A DNA stretch of 64,000 nt from Dyella_A sp050749815 (GTDB taxonomy: Bacteria; Pseudomonadota; Gammaproteobacteria; Xanthomonadales; Rhodanobacteraceae), in the NCBI RefSeq assembly GCF_050749815.1, contig NZ_CP192735.1, forward strand, positions 62,001-126,000, in the 5' to 3' direction. The notes beneath the pieces are model-generated. The model saw only the letters and a program-made list of their open reading frames with translations. It did not search any database and was not told the origin of the DNA. Made by a program: the position numbers and the translations under genes. This document shows, piece by piece, positions 53,692 to 63,317 of this stretch (position 1 is its first letter; the number at the start of each line of letters is the position of its first letter).

Positions 53692-53719
53692 CGTCATTCC
53701 CGCTTTCGCGGGAATGACG
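53692..53719. repeat. Palindrome CGTCATTCCCGC / GCGGGAATGACG
   Basis: Perfect 12-bp arms around a TTTC loop. This ATTCCCGC...GCGGGAAT core is a widespread dispersed repeat in Proteobacteria (it resembles the dRS3/NIME core of Neisseria). Here it lies between the aminopeptidase gene and the esterase gene. Confidence 0.75.
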
Positions 53720-53744
53720 AAAAGGGGGGGGCTCCGCAGAAGCG

Positions 53745-53778
53745 AAACGCCGGACGGCTCGCCGCCCGGCGTTTTCTT
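53745..53778 (+). terminator. Intrinsic terminator between aminopeptidase and esterase
   Basis: AAACGCCGG (53745-53753) pairs with CCGGCGTTT (53766-53774), with an inner CGGC/GCCG stem, followed by TTTTCTTT on the plus strand. It may also act for the convergent esterase gene, since AAACG on the other strand gives a CGTTTCGC tail. Confidence 0.75.
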
Positions 53779-53788
53779 TGGCGCCGCC

Positions 53789-54760
53789 TCAGGGCGAACG
53801 CACCACCCGATCCTCCATCAGCGCGGCGGCGGCCGGTGCACCCGCATGCTCACGGATGAACGCCAACGTATCCTCCAGCACCGGCGCCTTGCCGCGCAGC
53901 GGGCGCGACATCGCCAGCAGGATCGCGAAGTGGCCGATGTCCGGATACAGCGTGACCTGCGCCGACTCGCCAGCCTTCTCCAGCGTGGCGCCCAGCGAAC
54001 GCGCGTTGCGCGGCCACACGATCTTGTCGGTGGTGCCCTGCATCAGCAGCATCGGCGGCTCGTCGCCGTTGACGAAGTGCACCGGCTGCGAGTTCAGCTG
54101 CGCGGCGTGGGTGGGGCCGAACATGTCGACGAAGTCGGGATCTTTCAGCGGCAGGAAATCGTACGGACCGGCGAGGCCGATGAAGCCGCGCAGCTGGTCC
54201 GGCTTCATGCCCACCGCTTGCAGCCAGCGATCGTCGGTGGCGAGCAGGGCGCCGATGTGCGCGCCGGCCGAGTGGCCCATCAGGAACAGCGCACCCGCGT
54301 CACCGCCGTATTCACCGGCGTGTTCGCGCGACCACGCCACCGCGCGGGCGGCGTCGCGCATGAAGCCATCCATGCGCACCTGGGGCCACTTGCGGTAGTC
54401 GGGGATCACCACCACCAGCCCGCGTCGCGCCAACGCTTCGCCGGCCCAGCGGTACCACTGCCGCTTGCCGGATTTCCAGCTGCCGCCGTAGAAGAACACC
54501 ACGACCGGCGCGCCGCGCGCGTCGGCCGGGCGATATACATCCAGCGCCAGCTGATGCGTCGCGTCGAAGCTGACGTCGTGCGCGGCGACCACCCCCTGGT
54601 CGCGTGCGGTGGCGTTGAGGCCGGCGAACAGCGTGGCCTGGCAGCCGCTGAGCAGGCCGGCGGCGAGCAGAGCCGCCACGCCGCGCCATCGCCGCGCATG
54701 GCTGCGGGGGATCGGCTTGGCGGGGGAGGCGGCGCGGCGGGAATCGCTGAATGGAGGCAT
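53789..54760 (-). CDS. Alpha/beta-hydrolase lipoprotein (esterase)
   Basis: Of 323 residues from the ATG at 54760; a GTG at 54778 is the alternative. A basic N-terminus and hydrophobic segment end in the lipobox LLSGC, so it is probably a lipoprotein. The alpha/beta-hydrolase core has an oxyanion-type FFYGGSWKSG, the nucleophile elbow GHSAGAHIGA near residue 171, and an Asp and a His (PDIGHF) near the C-terminus. It resembles the BD-FAE/carboxylesterase group. Substrate unknown. The preceding region (54761-54965) is the promoter gap shared with the large membrane protein. Confidence 0.85.
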   Translation of the reverse strand: MPPFSDSRRAASPAKPIPRSHARRWRGVAALLAAGLLSGCQATLFAGLNATARDQGVVAAHDVSFDATHQLALDVYRPADARGAPVVVFFYGGSWKSGKRQWYRWAGEALARRGLVVVIPDYRKWPQVRMDGFMRDAARAVAWSREHAGEYGGDAGALFLMGHSAGAHIGALLATDDRWLQAVGMKPDQLRGFIGLAGPYDFLPLKDPDFVDMFGPTHAAQLNSQPVHFVNGDEPPMLLMQGTTDKIVWPRNARSLGATLEKAGESAQVTLYPDIGHFAILLAMSRPLRGKAPVLEDTLAFIREHAGAPAAAALMEDRVVRSP

Positions 54761-54965
54761 TGAAAGACTCTCTCGCACACGGCATGGCGCGTGCGTGCAG
54801 GGGGAGCGAACGTGTGATGACCCCGAATCGCACCGAGTGGCGTTTCATCCGGGGGACGTGCCCTTGGCTTACGGGCGGGGCGCACTCCGGGATGCAGCGT
54901 GGCCATCGCGGGCGCCACGCCATCGCCTACACTGCCTGCGCTCACCAAGCGGGAAGGGGAAAACC

Positions 54966-57900
54966 ATGCAACGTGGTTCATGGAGTGGGTGGCTCGGCCT
55001 GGCGTTGCTGGCTGCGCTGCTGACCGCGCCGCTGCGCGCGCAGGACAACGACATTCCGCCCGCACTGCGTGACTGGCAGGGATGGGTGCTGCACGACCGC
55101 CCCCAGCAGGCGTGCCCGTTGCTCAACAGTCCGGGCGCAGCCAATGACGCGCGCCAGTGCGCCTGGCCGGGCCGGCTCGCGCTGCAGGCCGATGCCAACG
55201 GCGCGCGTTTCACGCTGCAGGTGCGGCTGGATGCGCCCGGTTGGGTGGCCTTGCCCGGCGATGAGCGCGACTGGCCGCAGCAGGTGCGCGTGGATGGGCA
55301 GGCGCAGCCGGTGCTGGCGCATCGCGAGCAGCCGTCGTTGTGGCTGAGCGCCGGCAGTCATCGGCTGGATGGCGCCATCGCGTGGTCCGCCCGACCATCG
55401 ACGCTGGCGCTGCCGCCGTCGATCGCGCTGGTCGACCTGTCGATCGACGGCGTGCCGGTGGAGCGCATCGAGCGCAACGACGATCGACTGACCCTGGGCG
55501 AAGCGGCCGCTGCCGCACGCGCCGCCGATGCGCTGTCGCTGCGTGTTTATCGGCAGCTTGCCGACGGCCTGCCGCCCATGCTGGAAACCCGGCTGCAGAT
55601 CAACGTCGCCGGCACGGCGCGCGAACAGCTGCTGGGGCCGGCGCTGCCGGCCGGCTTCGTCGCCACGGCGCTGTCCGGCGACCTGCCCGCACGGCTGGAG
55701 AGCGATGGCCGGCTGCGCGTGCAGCTGCGGCCGGGCCAATGGACGATCACGCTGGATGCGCGCGCCACCGCGCCGCTGGCCGGCGTGACGTGGAAGCCGC
55801 CGGGCGCGCCGTGGCCGGCGCAGGAAATCTGGAGCTACGCCGACAACACCGACCTGCGCGGCACGCGTGTCGAAGGTCAGGGCGTGGATGCATCCCGTGC
55901 CGGCGTGCCCGCCGACTGGCTCAGCTTCCCGGCCTTCGCGGTAGATGCCAGCCACGGCCTCGCTATCGTCGAAGGCAATCGCGGCGACCAGGGTGGGCAG
56001 GGCGACCAGCTGCAACTGCAGCGTGAGCTGTGGCTGGATTTCGACGGTCGCGGCCTCAGTGCGGTCGACCATCTCACCGGCACGCTGCGCCATCATCAGC
56101 GGCTCGACGTCGGCGCGCCGTGGCAGCTGCAGCGGGCGGAGCAGGGCGGCGCGCCGCTACTGATCAGCCAGGGCCAAAACGGCCGCAGCGGCGTCGAGCT
56201 GCGCCAGCAGGCGCTGGACCTGCGCGCCGGCCTGCGCGTGGCGCAGCACGGCAGGAGCCTGCCCAGCGGCGGGTGGCAGATTCCGCTGGAAGGCATTGAC
56301 GCCACCTTGCATCTGCCACCCGGCTACCGCCTGGTCGGTGCCGGCGGCGCGGACCGTTCGCCGGATTCGTGGGTCGCCCAGTGGACCCTGCTCGACCTGT
56401 TCGTGGTGGCGCTGATCGCCCTGCTCGCCGGCCGCGCGCTGGGCTGGCCGTGGGCCGCGCTGGCCGCCGTGTTCCTCGCGCTGGCCCAGCACGAGAGCGG
56501 TGCGCCGCGCTGGACGCTGGCGGTGGCATTGGCGCTTGCGTTGCTGCTGCGCGCGCTGCCGGACGGTCGCCTGCGTGCGGCGGCGCGCTTCGTGGCGCTG
56601 GGCGCGTTCGCGCTGGCGGCGCTGTGGACGCTGCCGTTCGCCGCCACGCAATTGCAGTACGCGCTGCATCCGCAACTGGAGGGTAGCATCGCACAGGGCA
56701 CGATCCGCATGGTCGCGCAGGCGCGGATGGAGTCGCTTGATCAGCTCGCGATGCAGCGGCGCCCACAGCCGCAGGACAAGTCCGCCGCCCCAGCCCCGCC
56801 CGCGCCCCCCATGCCGATGGCGACGCCTCTTCCGCCGCCTCCGCCGTCCGAACCCGCCGTGGACGAGGCCTCTACCAACCCGGCGCCTGATCGCGCCGGC
56901 ATCCTGGCTTCGGTCACCGCTTCCGCTATCGATACTGCCAGCGCGCCGCTGGACAGCCGCAGCGTGGTGCAGGCCGGTGCGGGCGAGCCGGAATGGAACA
57001 CCGGCAACGACTATCGGCTCAGCTGGTCCGGTCCCGTCACGCCGGAGCAGACCACGCGGCTGGTGATCGCGCCGGCATGGCTGGTGCGCCTGCTTCGCGT
57101 GCTGATGGTCGCACTGCTCGGCGTGCTGCTGGGGCGCATGGTGCCGCCGCTGGTCACGCCGCTGCGCGGGCACTGGAACGACTGGCGTCGCAGTGCGGCG
57201 AGAGCCGCGGTCCTGATGCTCGCGCTGCTTGGCCCGCACGCCGCAAAGGCGCAGCAGGCGTCCGCTGCATCGATGCCGGATCAAGCCATGCTCGACCAGC
57301 TGCGCGCGCGTCTCACCGAGGCACCCAAGTGCGCGCCAGAATGCGCCGCGATCGCCGATGCCCAGCTGCAGGCCAGCGGCGACACGCTCGACATCGCGCT
57401 GGAAGCGCACGCCGGCGCCGACGTCGGCTTGCCGCTGCCGCAGGGCGACGACGCACTCACCCTGCTCGATGCGCGCCTCGATGCGCAGCCCGCCGCACTG
57501 GTGAACCGCTACGACACGCTGATGCTGCGGCTCGATCGCGGCGTGCACCGGGTGACCCTGCACTACCGCCTCGCCGCCGGTGCCGACAGCGCCAACCTGC
57601 GCTTCCCGCTCCATCCCGGGCACGTGGGCTTCATCGGCCAAGGCTGGAGCGCCAGCGGGTTGGACAATGATCGCCTGCTCGGTGACAGCGTGGCGCTGAG
57701 CCGCCAGCGCGCGGCCGCCGACGGCAGCGCGCTGGCCATCACGCAGAGCCTGCCCGCCTACGTGCGGGTCACTCGCCAACTGAGCTTCGGCGTGGACTGG
57801 ACAGTGCAGACCACGGTGGAGCGCCTCGCCCCGCAAGAGGGCGGCTTCAGTGTGAGCCTGCCGCTGCTGCCGGGTGAGCATCCGCAGGGGGACGGCGCGC

Positions 57901-59132
57901 TGGTGCGTGACGGCGCCATCCAGGTCAGCTTCAACGCGACCGATCCGGTGGTGACGTGGGTCAGCCGTCTCGACCACGCGCCCACGTTGACGCTGAAGGC
58001 GCCGCCGCTGGGCCAACGTGCCGAAGTCTGGCAGGTGGACGCCGCGCCGATGTGGCACGTCGAAGCGCACGGTGTGCCGACCAGCGCGACTTCGCACGGG
58101 CTGCGCTTCCAGCCGCTGCCGGGTGAAACGCTGACGCTGGCGCTGAGCGAACCCAAGGCGGTCGCCGGCAGCAGCATCGCGTTCGACCGCCTGCAGGCCA
58201 CCACCGCGGCAGGGGAGCGCGCCAGCGAGACCACGCTCTCGCTCACCGCGCGCAGTACGCGTGGAGGCGAGCACGCGATCACACTGCCGACCGGCGCCGA
58301 ACTGCTGCAGGCGCGACGCGACGGACAACCCCTGTCCCTCGCCGTTCGCGACGGCCGGCTCGGCCTGCCGCTGCTGCCGGGCGTGCATCGTTTCGACGTG
58401 GTGCTGCGCGTGCCGCACGGCATCGCGACGCGCACGATGACGCCCGCGCTGGACCTGCACGCGCCGGCCGCCAACCTGGAGCTTGGCCTGCAACTGCCGC
58501 AGGATCGCTGGGTGCTGTGGACCTGGGGTCCGTCGATGGGGCCGGCCGTGCTGTACTGGTCGCAGCTGGTCGTGCTGTTGCTGGCGTCTTGGCTGCTCGC
58601 GCGCTACGCGCCAACGCCGCTGCGCTTTCATCACTGGCTGCTGCTCGGCCTGGGTTTCTCGGCGTTCGCGTGGAGCGCTTACGCGCTGGTGGTGCTCTGG
58701 CTGATCGCGCTGGGGCTGCGGGCCCGCGGCGTGCGAGCGGGCAACGACGTGGCGTTCAACCTGCTACAGATCGCACTGGCGATACTCACCGCGCTGGCCC
58801 TGCTGGCGCTGGTGGGAGCGGTGCCGCGCGGCCTGCTCGGCCTGCCGGACATGCACGTGGCCGGCAATGGCTCTACCGCCTGGCAGCTGCGCTGGTTTGC
58901 CGACCAGAGCGCTGGTGCGCTGCCGCACGCTGGCGTGTTCAGTGTGTCGCTGTGGGTCTACAAGGTCGCCATGCTGGCGTGGGCACTGTGGCTGGCCAAT
59001 GCGCTCATCGGTTGGCTACGCTGGGCGTTCGGGGCGTGGAGCGAGGGCGGCTACTGGCGCAAGCGGGCGGCCAAGGCAACGCCCCCGGACCTGCCGCCGA
59101 CTTCCCCCACGGATACCGCCACGCATGACTGA
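54966..59132 (+). CDS. Very large membrane protein of unknown function, internally duplicated
   Basis: Of 1388 residues from the ATG at 54966 (GGGAAGGGGA upstream). A signal peptide (GLALLAALLTAPLRAQ) is followed by a beta-rich domain, three helices near 473-565, and a Pro-rich linker (PAPPAPPMPM ... PLPPPPPSEP) near 600. A further helix is near 705. A second signal-like segment (AAVLMLALLGPHAAKAQQ, about 745-763) precedes another beta-rich domain whose start resembles the first (LWLSAGSHRLDGAIAW versus LMLRLDRGVHRVTLHY). Four helices close the protein from 1185. I do not recognise the family. It overlaps prmC by 8 bp. Confidence 0.8.
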   Translation: MQRGSWSGWLGLALLAALLTAPLRAQDNDIPPALRDWQGWVLHDRPQQACPLLNSPGAANDARQCAWPGRLALQADANGARFTLQVRLDAPGWVALPGDERDWPQQVRVDGQAQPVLAHREQPSLWLSAGSHRLDGAIAWSARPSTLALPPSIALVDLSIDGVPVERIERNDDRLTLGEAAAAARAADALSLRVYRQLADGLPPMLETRLQINVAGTAREQLLGPALPAGFVATALSGDLPARLESDGRLRVQLRPGQWTITLDARATAPLAGVTWKPPGAPWPAQEIWSYADNTDLRGTRVEGQGVDASRAGVPADWLSFPAFAVDASHGLAIVEGNRGDQGGQGDQLQLQRELWLDFDGRGLSAVDHLTGTLRHHQRLDVGAPWQLQRAEQGGAPLLISQGQNGRSGVELRQQALDLRAGLRVAQHGRSLPSGGWQIPLEGIDATLHLPPGYRLVGAGGADRSPDSWVAQWTLLDLFVVALIALLAGRALGWPWAALAAVFLALAQHESGAPRWTLAVALALALLLRALPDGRLRAAARFVALGAFALAALWTLPFAATQLQYALHPQLEGSIAQGTIRMVAQARMESLDQLAMQRRPQPQDKSAAPAPPAPPMPMATPLPPPPPSEPAVDEASTNPAPDRAGILASVTASAIDTASAPLDSRSVVQAGAGEPEWNTGNDYRLSWSGPVTPEQTTRLVIAPAWLVRLLRVLMVALLGVLLGRMVPPLVTPLRGHWNDWRRSAARAAVLMLALLGPHAAKAQQASAASMPDQAMLDQLRARLTEAPKCAPECAAIADAQLQASGDTLDIALEAHAGADVGLPLPQGDDALTLLDARLDAQPAALVNRYDTLMLRLDRGVHRVTLHYRLAAGADSANLRFPLHPGHVGFIGQGWSASGLDNDRLLGDSVALSRQRAAADGSALAITQSLPAYVRVTRQLSFGVDWTVQTTVERLAPQEGGFSVSLPLLPGEHPQGDGALVRDGAIQVSFNATDPVVTWVSRLDHAPTLTLKAPPLGQRAEVWQVDAAPMWHVEAHGVPTSATSHGLRFQPLPGETLTLALSEPKAVAGSSIAFDRLQATTAAGERASETTLSLTARSTRGGEHAITLPTGAELLQARRDGQPLSLAVRDGRLGLPLLPGVHRFDVVLRVPHGIATRTMTPALDLHAPAANLELGLQLPQDRWVLWTWGPSMGPAVLYWSQLVVLLLASWLLARYAPTPLRFHHWLLLGLGFSAFAWSAYALVVLWLIALGLRARGVRAGNDVAFNLLQIALAILTALALLALVGAVPRGLLGLPDMHVAGNGSTAWQLRWFADQSAGALPHAGVFSVSLWVYKVAMLAWALWLANALIGWLRWAFGAWSEGGYWRKRAAKATPPDLPPTSPTDTATHD

Positions 59133-59958
59133 AGTACGCCACGCCATCGGTGATGCCGCGCGTCGCCTCGGCGATCGGATCGATGCCGAGGTGCTGCTGC
59201 AGCACGTGCTGCGCCGGCCCGCCAGCTGGCTGCTGGCGCACTCCGACGACGTGCTCTCGCTGGCCGACGAGCGTGCCTTCGTCGAGCTCGTGCGGCGACG
59301 CCAGCTCGGTGAACCGGTGGCCTATATCACCGGTCGCCGGGGCTTCTGGTCGCTGGAGCTGGAGGTGACGCCGGCCACGTTGATCCCGCGGCCGGAGACC
59401 GAGCGGCTGGTGGAGCTGGCGCTCGATCGCCTGGCCGACGACGTGCCCGTGCGCGTGGCCGATCTGGGCACCGGCAGCGGCGCCATCGCGCTGTCGATCG
59501 GCACCGAGCGGCCGCGTGCGCGGATCACGGCCACCGATGCCAGCACCGAGGCGCTGGCGGTCGCCCAGCGCAACGCGCGGCGGCTTTGCATCCCGAACGT
59601 GCAGTTCGTGCACGGCGACTGGCTGGCACCGCTGGGCGAGGTGCGCTTCGATCTCATCGCTTCCAACCCGCCGTACATCGAGGCGGACGACCCGCATATG
59701 ACGCAGGGCGACCTGCGTTTCGAGCCGGCTTCGGCCCTGGCCTCCGGCCCGGACGGCCTGGATGACATCCGCCGCATCGTCACCGACGCTCGTCGGCACC
59801 TGCTGCCCGGCGGCTGGCTGCTGTTCGAGCACGGCTGGAACCAGGGCGAGGCCTGCCGCGCGCTGCTGGAGGCGGCCGGTTATGGCGAGGTGTTCACGGC
59901 GCAGGATCTGGAAGCGCGCGACCGGGTCAGCGGCGGACGTTGGGCCGGTCGCGCCTGA
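59125..59958 (+). CDS. prmC: Release factor glutamine methyltransferase
   Basis: Of 277 residues. The N-terminal helical domain ends in EPVAYITGRRGFWSLEL; the SAM-binding motif VADLGTGSGAIALS and catalytic NPPY (181-184, in ASNPPYIEA) follow. It methylates Gln of the GGQ motif in RF1 and RF2. Unusually it overlaps the large membrane protein gene upstream; hemK/prmC is more often next to prfA. Confidence 0.95.
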   Translation: MTEVRHAIGDAARRLGDRIDAEVLLQHVLRRPASWLLAHSDDVLSLADERAFVELVRRRQLGEPVAYITGRRGFWSLELEVTPATLIPRPETERLVELALDRLADDVPVRVADLGTGSGAIALSIGTERPRARITATDASTEALAVAQRNARRLCIPNVQFVHGDWLAPLGEVRFDLIASNPPYIEADDPHMTQGDLRFEPASALASGPDGLDDIRRIVTDARRHLLPGGWLLFEHGWNQGEACRALLEAAGYGEVFTAQDLEARDRVSGGRWAGRA

Positions 59959-60008
59959 TACAGGCGTCGACCGCCTCGCCGCGCGCGCAGACAATACCTT
60001 GCGGCAAA

Positions 60009-61898
60009 TCAGCCCGCGCTGGCGCTCGCTGCCACCAGTTGCGGAAAACGGGCGCGGATCGCGTTGCGGATGGAGGGCAGGTCCAGCCCGCCCATGCTCA
60101 GCACTTCCTCGCGGCTGCCGTGCTCCAGATAGACGTCTGGAAGGCCCAGATGCAGGATCGGCAGCGTGATGCCGTGCGCGGCCAGGCACTCGGCCACGGC
60201 CGAGCCGGCGCCACCGGCGATGGCATTGTCTTCCAGCGTGACGAAGGCGTCGTGGGTCTTCGCCAGTTCCACCAGCAGCGCTTCGTCGAGCGGCTTGACG
60301 AAGCGCATGTTGACCAGCGTGGCGTCGACCTCGGCGGCCACCACGGCGGCCGGCGCGAGCATGGCTCCGAAGCTGAGCAGAGCCAGTCCGCGACCGCGGC
60401 GGCGTACTTCGGCCTTGCCGATCGGCAAGGTGTCCAGCTCCTTGCGCAGCGGCGTGCCCGGGCCGGTGCCGCGCGGATAGCGCACCGCGGCGGGGCCTGA
60501 GTAGGCGAAGCCGGTGGAGAGCATGGTGCGGCACTCGTTCTCATCGGCCGGCGCCATGATCACCATGTTCGGCAGGCAGCGCATGAAGCTCAGGTCGAAG
60601 CTGCCGGCGTGCGTGGCGCCATCGGGGCCGACCACGCCGGCGCGGTCGATGGCGAAGGTGACGTCGAGGTTCTGCAGCGCCACGTCGTGGATCGCCTGGT
60701 CGTAGGCGCGCTGCAGGAAGGTGGAGTAGATCGCCACCACCGGCTTGGCGCCCTCGCAGGCCATGCCCGCGGCCAGCGTCACCGCGTGCTGCTCGGCGAT
60801 CGCCACGTCGAAGTAGCGCTCGGGGTATTCGCGCGAGAAGCGCACCAGGCCCGAGCCCTCGCGCATCGCCGGGGTGATGCCCATCAGGCGATCGTCGGCC
60901 GCGGCCTGATCGCACAGCCAGTCGCTGAAGACGTCGGTGTAGGTCGGCTTGGCCGGCGCACTCTTTTTCACCAGGCCGGCCTGCGGGTCGAACGGACCGA
61001 CCGCGTGGTAGTCGATCTGCGCCTCTTCGGCTGGGGCGTAGCCCTTGCCCTTGGTGGTGATCACGTGCAGCAGCTGCGGACCGGGCAGATCCTTCACCGT
61101 GCGCAGCGCGGCGAGCAACTGCGGCAGGTTGTGGCCGTCGATCGGGCCGGTGTAGTGGAAGCCCAGTTCCTCGAACAGCGTGGAGGGCACGAACATGCCC
61201 TTGGCGTGTTCTTCCCAGCGCTTGAAGAAGCGGCCCATCAGCGACTGCTTGGGGATCGCCCGCTTGGCGCGCTCGCGCCAGCTGTTGAGCGTGCGGCTGG
61301 CCATGGCGCGCGCCATCATCTTGGTCAGCGCGCCGACGTTCTCGCTGATCGACATGCCGTTGTCGTTGAACACCACCAGCATGTTCGGTTCCACGTCGCC
61401 GCCGTGGTTGAGCGCCTCGAACGCCATGCCGGCGGTCATCGCGCCGTCGCCGATCACCGCCACCACCTTGCGCATGTCGCCGCGGCGCTGGTTGGCGATC
61501 GCCATGCCGAGCGCGGCGGAGATCGAGGTGGAGGAGTGGCCGACGCCAAAGGTGTCGTACTCGCTTTCCTCGCGACGCGGGAACGGCGCCAGGCCGTCCT
61601 TCTTCTTGATGGTGGTGATCCGCTCGCGTCGACCGGTGAGGATCTTGTGCGGGTAGCACTGGTGGCCCACGTCCCACACCAGCCGGTCGTTCGGGGTGTC
61701 GAACACGTGGTGCAGGGCGACGGTGAGTTCGACCACGCCCAGCCCCGCGCCGAAGTGGCCGCCGGAGCTGGCCACCGCCTCGATCAGGTACTGGCGCAGC
61801 TCGTCGGCGACGGCGGGGAGCTGGTCGTCGGGCACGCGGCGCAGGTCGGCCGGCGTCTCGATCGGCGCCAGGTGGGGATAGCGGGAGAGGTCGATCAT
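60009..61898 (-). CDS. dxs: 1-Deoxy-D-xylulose-5-phosphate synthase
   Basis: Of 629 residues. The thiamine-diphosphate domain has GHQCYPHKILTGR and GDGAMTAGMAFEALN; the pyrimidine-binding part has RAGVVGPDGATHAG and the transketolase C-terminal domain follows. It condenses pyruvate and glyceraldehyde-3-phosphate as the first step of the MEP isoprenoid pathway, feeding quinones and membrane isoprenoids. Start MIDLSRYPHLAPIETPADL is the family norm. No ispA or xseB neighbour is present. Confidence 0.97.
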   Translation of the reverse strand: MIDLSRYPHLAPIETPADLRRVPDDQLPAVADELRQYLIEAVASSGGHFGAGLGVVELTVALHHVFDTPNDRLVWDVGHQCYPHKILTGRRERITTIKKKDGLAPFPRREESEYDTFGVGHSSTSISAALGMAIANQRRGDMRKVVAVIGDGAMTAGMAFEALNHGGDVEPNMLVVFNDNGMSISENVGALTKMMARAMASRTLNSWRERAKRAIPKQSLMGRFFKRWEEHAKGMFVPSTLFEELGFHYTGPIDGHNLPQLLAALRTVKDLPGPQLLHVITTKGKGYAPAEEAQIDYHAVGPFDPQAGLVKKSAPAKPTYTDVFSDWLCDQAAADDRLMGITPAMREGSGLVRFSREYPERYFDVAIAEQHAVTLAAGMACEGAKPVVAIYSTFLQRAYDQAIHDVALQNLDVTFAIDRAGVVGPDGATHAGSFDLSFMRCLPNMVIMAPADENECRTMLSTGFAYSGPAAVRYPRGTGPGTPLRKELDTLPIGKAEVRRRGRGLALLSFGAMLAPAAVVAAEVDATLVNMRFVKPLDEALLVELAKTHDAFVTLEDNAIAGGAGSAVAECLAAHGITLPILHLGLPDVYLEHGSREEVLSMGGLDLPSIRNAIRARFPQLVAASASAG

Positions 61899-62040
61899 CC
61901 GCGTATTGTTGGCCCAGCGGCAGGGCGGGGCAAGGGCGGTGCGGCGTCCTGAACGTGGCGGTTTCGTTCAGCTTGGCTGCACATCCGCCTGACGCGGACG
62001 TCGCCACGCTCGCGTCGGCTTCCCTGCAAGGACCCCTGTC

Positions 62041-62451
62041 ATGAGCTCATCGTCCCTGTTCCGCCGGTTTGCCGCCGCCACGTCCACTGCCGCCGGCAAG
62101 CCCGCCACGTTCATCGTCGCGGTGCTGATCGTCGTGGTCTGGGCGGCGTCCGGGCCGCTGTTCGGCTTTGGCGATACCTGGCAGCTGGTGATCAACACCG
62201 GCACCACCATCATCACGTTCCTGATGGTGTTCCTGATCCAGAACACGCAGAACCGGGATTCGGCCGCGGTGCAGATCAAGCTCGACGAGCTGATCCGCTC
62301 CAGCCACGCGCACAACGCCCTGCTGGCGCTGGAGGAACTGGACGACGCCACGCTCGAACGCATCCGCAAGCATTATTGCCAGCTGGCCGAGCGGGGCCGC
62401 AGCGAACTGGACGATGTGGAGCGGGCCCTGGCGGCCGAGCCCGGCGATTGA
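62041..62451 (+). CDS. Low-affinity iron permease family protein
   Basis: Of 136 residues. Two to three helices (FIVAVLIVVVWAASGPLFGF; TGTTIITFLMVFLIQNTQNRD) and the QNTQNRDSAAVQIKLDEL segment are diagnostic of PF04120. The family is named after yeast Fet4, but transport by the short bacterial form is unproven. A helical cytoplasmic tail is rich in Leu/Glu. AAGGACC precedes the ATG. Confidence 0.87.
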   Translation: MSSSSLFRRFAAATSTAAGKPATFIVAVLIVVVWAASGPLFGFGDTWQLVINTGTTIITFLMVFLIQNTQNRDSAAVQIKLDELIRSSHAHNALLALEELDDATLERIRKHYCQLAERGRSELDDVERALAAEPGD

Positions 62452-62463
62452 GCCTCAGACGCC

Positions 62464-63063
62464 TCAGGCGTGCGCGGCGCGGCGGTCGCGCGGCAGGTGG
62501 TTGACCAGGAATTCCATCTGGTCGGCCAGGATGTTGCGGTTGGACAGGATCAGGTGCTCCACCCAGCTCGGCCGGTAGGGCACGGCCAGCAACGGCATGT
62601 GCGCCTGCTGCGGCGTGCGATTGGCCTTGCGCAGGTTGCACGCCAGACACGCGCTGACCACGTTCTCCCACTCGTCGCGACCGCCCTTGGACACCGGCTG
62701 TACGTGGTCGCGGGTGAGTTCGCCGCGGTTGTAGTGGTTGCCGCAGTACAGACAGATATGGCGGTCGCGGGCAAACAGCGCGGTGTTGGTGAGGGCCGGG
62801 GCCGGATCCAGCGCGTGGTCGCGGCAGTGGCCGGTGCTGGCGATGATGGGGTGCAGCTGCAGCGTGCTCTGTTCCCCGCGGGCGCGGTTCATGCCGCCGT
62901 GCACGGTCAGGCAGGGGTCGCCCAGGGTCCAGGCCACGGCATCGCGCACGTAGAGGCAAGCGGCATCCTGCCAGCTGATCCAGTCGAGGATCCGGCCGGT
63001 GGCGTCCAGCGAAAGCACCCGGGTCGAACGCAGATCCGCCCGGAGCGGCACTTCCATCAGCAT
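62464..63063 (-). CDS. HNH endonuclease-family protein
   Basis: Of 199 residues from the ATG at 63063, chosen for GAAGG 9 bases upstream; ATGs at 63072 and 63162 are possible. An N-terminal domain (TRVLSLDATGRILDWISWQ) precedes the HNH domain with ICLYCGNHYN, TRDHVQPVSKGGRDEWENVV and ACLACNLRKANRTP: two CxxC pairs for structural zinc and the DH of the metal site. This stand-alone type is common in Proteobacteria near housekeeping genes; its target is unknown. It does not look like a phage or toxin gene here. Confidence 0.85.
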   Translation of the reverse strand: MLMEVPLRADLRSTRVLSLDATGRILDWISWQDAACLYVRDAVAWTLGDPCLTVHGGMNRARGEQSTLQLHPIIASTGHCRDHALDPAPALTNTALFARDRHICLYCGNHYNRGELTRDHVQPVSKGGRDEWENVVSACLACNLRKANRTPQQAHMPLLAVPYRPSWVEHLILSNRNILADQMEFLVNHLPRDRRAAHA

Positions 63064-63317
63064 GCAGTCCATCCTTCGGTCAGGGCCTGGGGAAAACGCA
63101 TCGCAATGCAGCGGTGTGGCTGGATCCGAGCATAGCCCAACTGTGTTGCGATTCGCATGCAAAACCCTGCCGTGGCAAACACATAGGCTGCCTGGGCGGC
63201 GGTTCGCGGCCGGCCGGGGGCGCTGCTATAGTGGGCGTTCGTCTTGAGACCCGGGCCGGGTTTGGGAGGGGGAGCCAACGGTGGCAACCCCGGCGCGGCT
63301 GGGCAGAGGTAAGTAAC

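Noticed and set aside
62464..63162. Longer HNH protein starting at 63162
   Set aside because: The extra N-terminal residues lack similarity to typical members, and the ribosome site favours 63063; kept as an alternative only.
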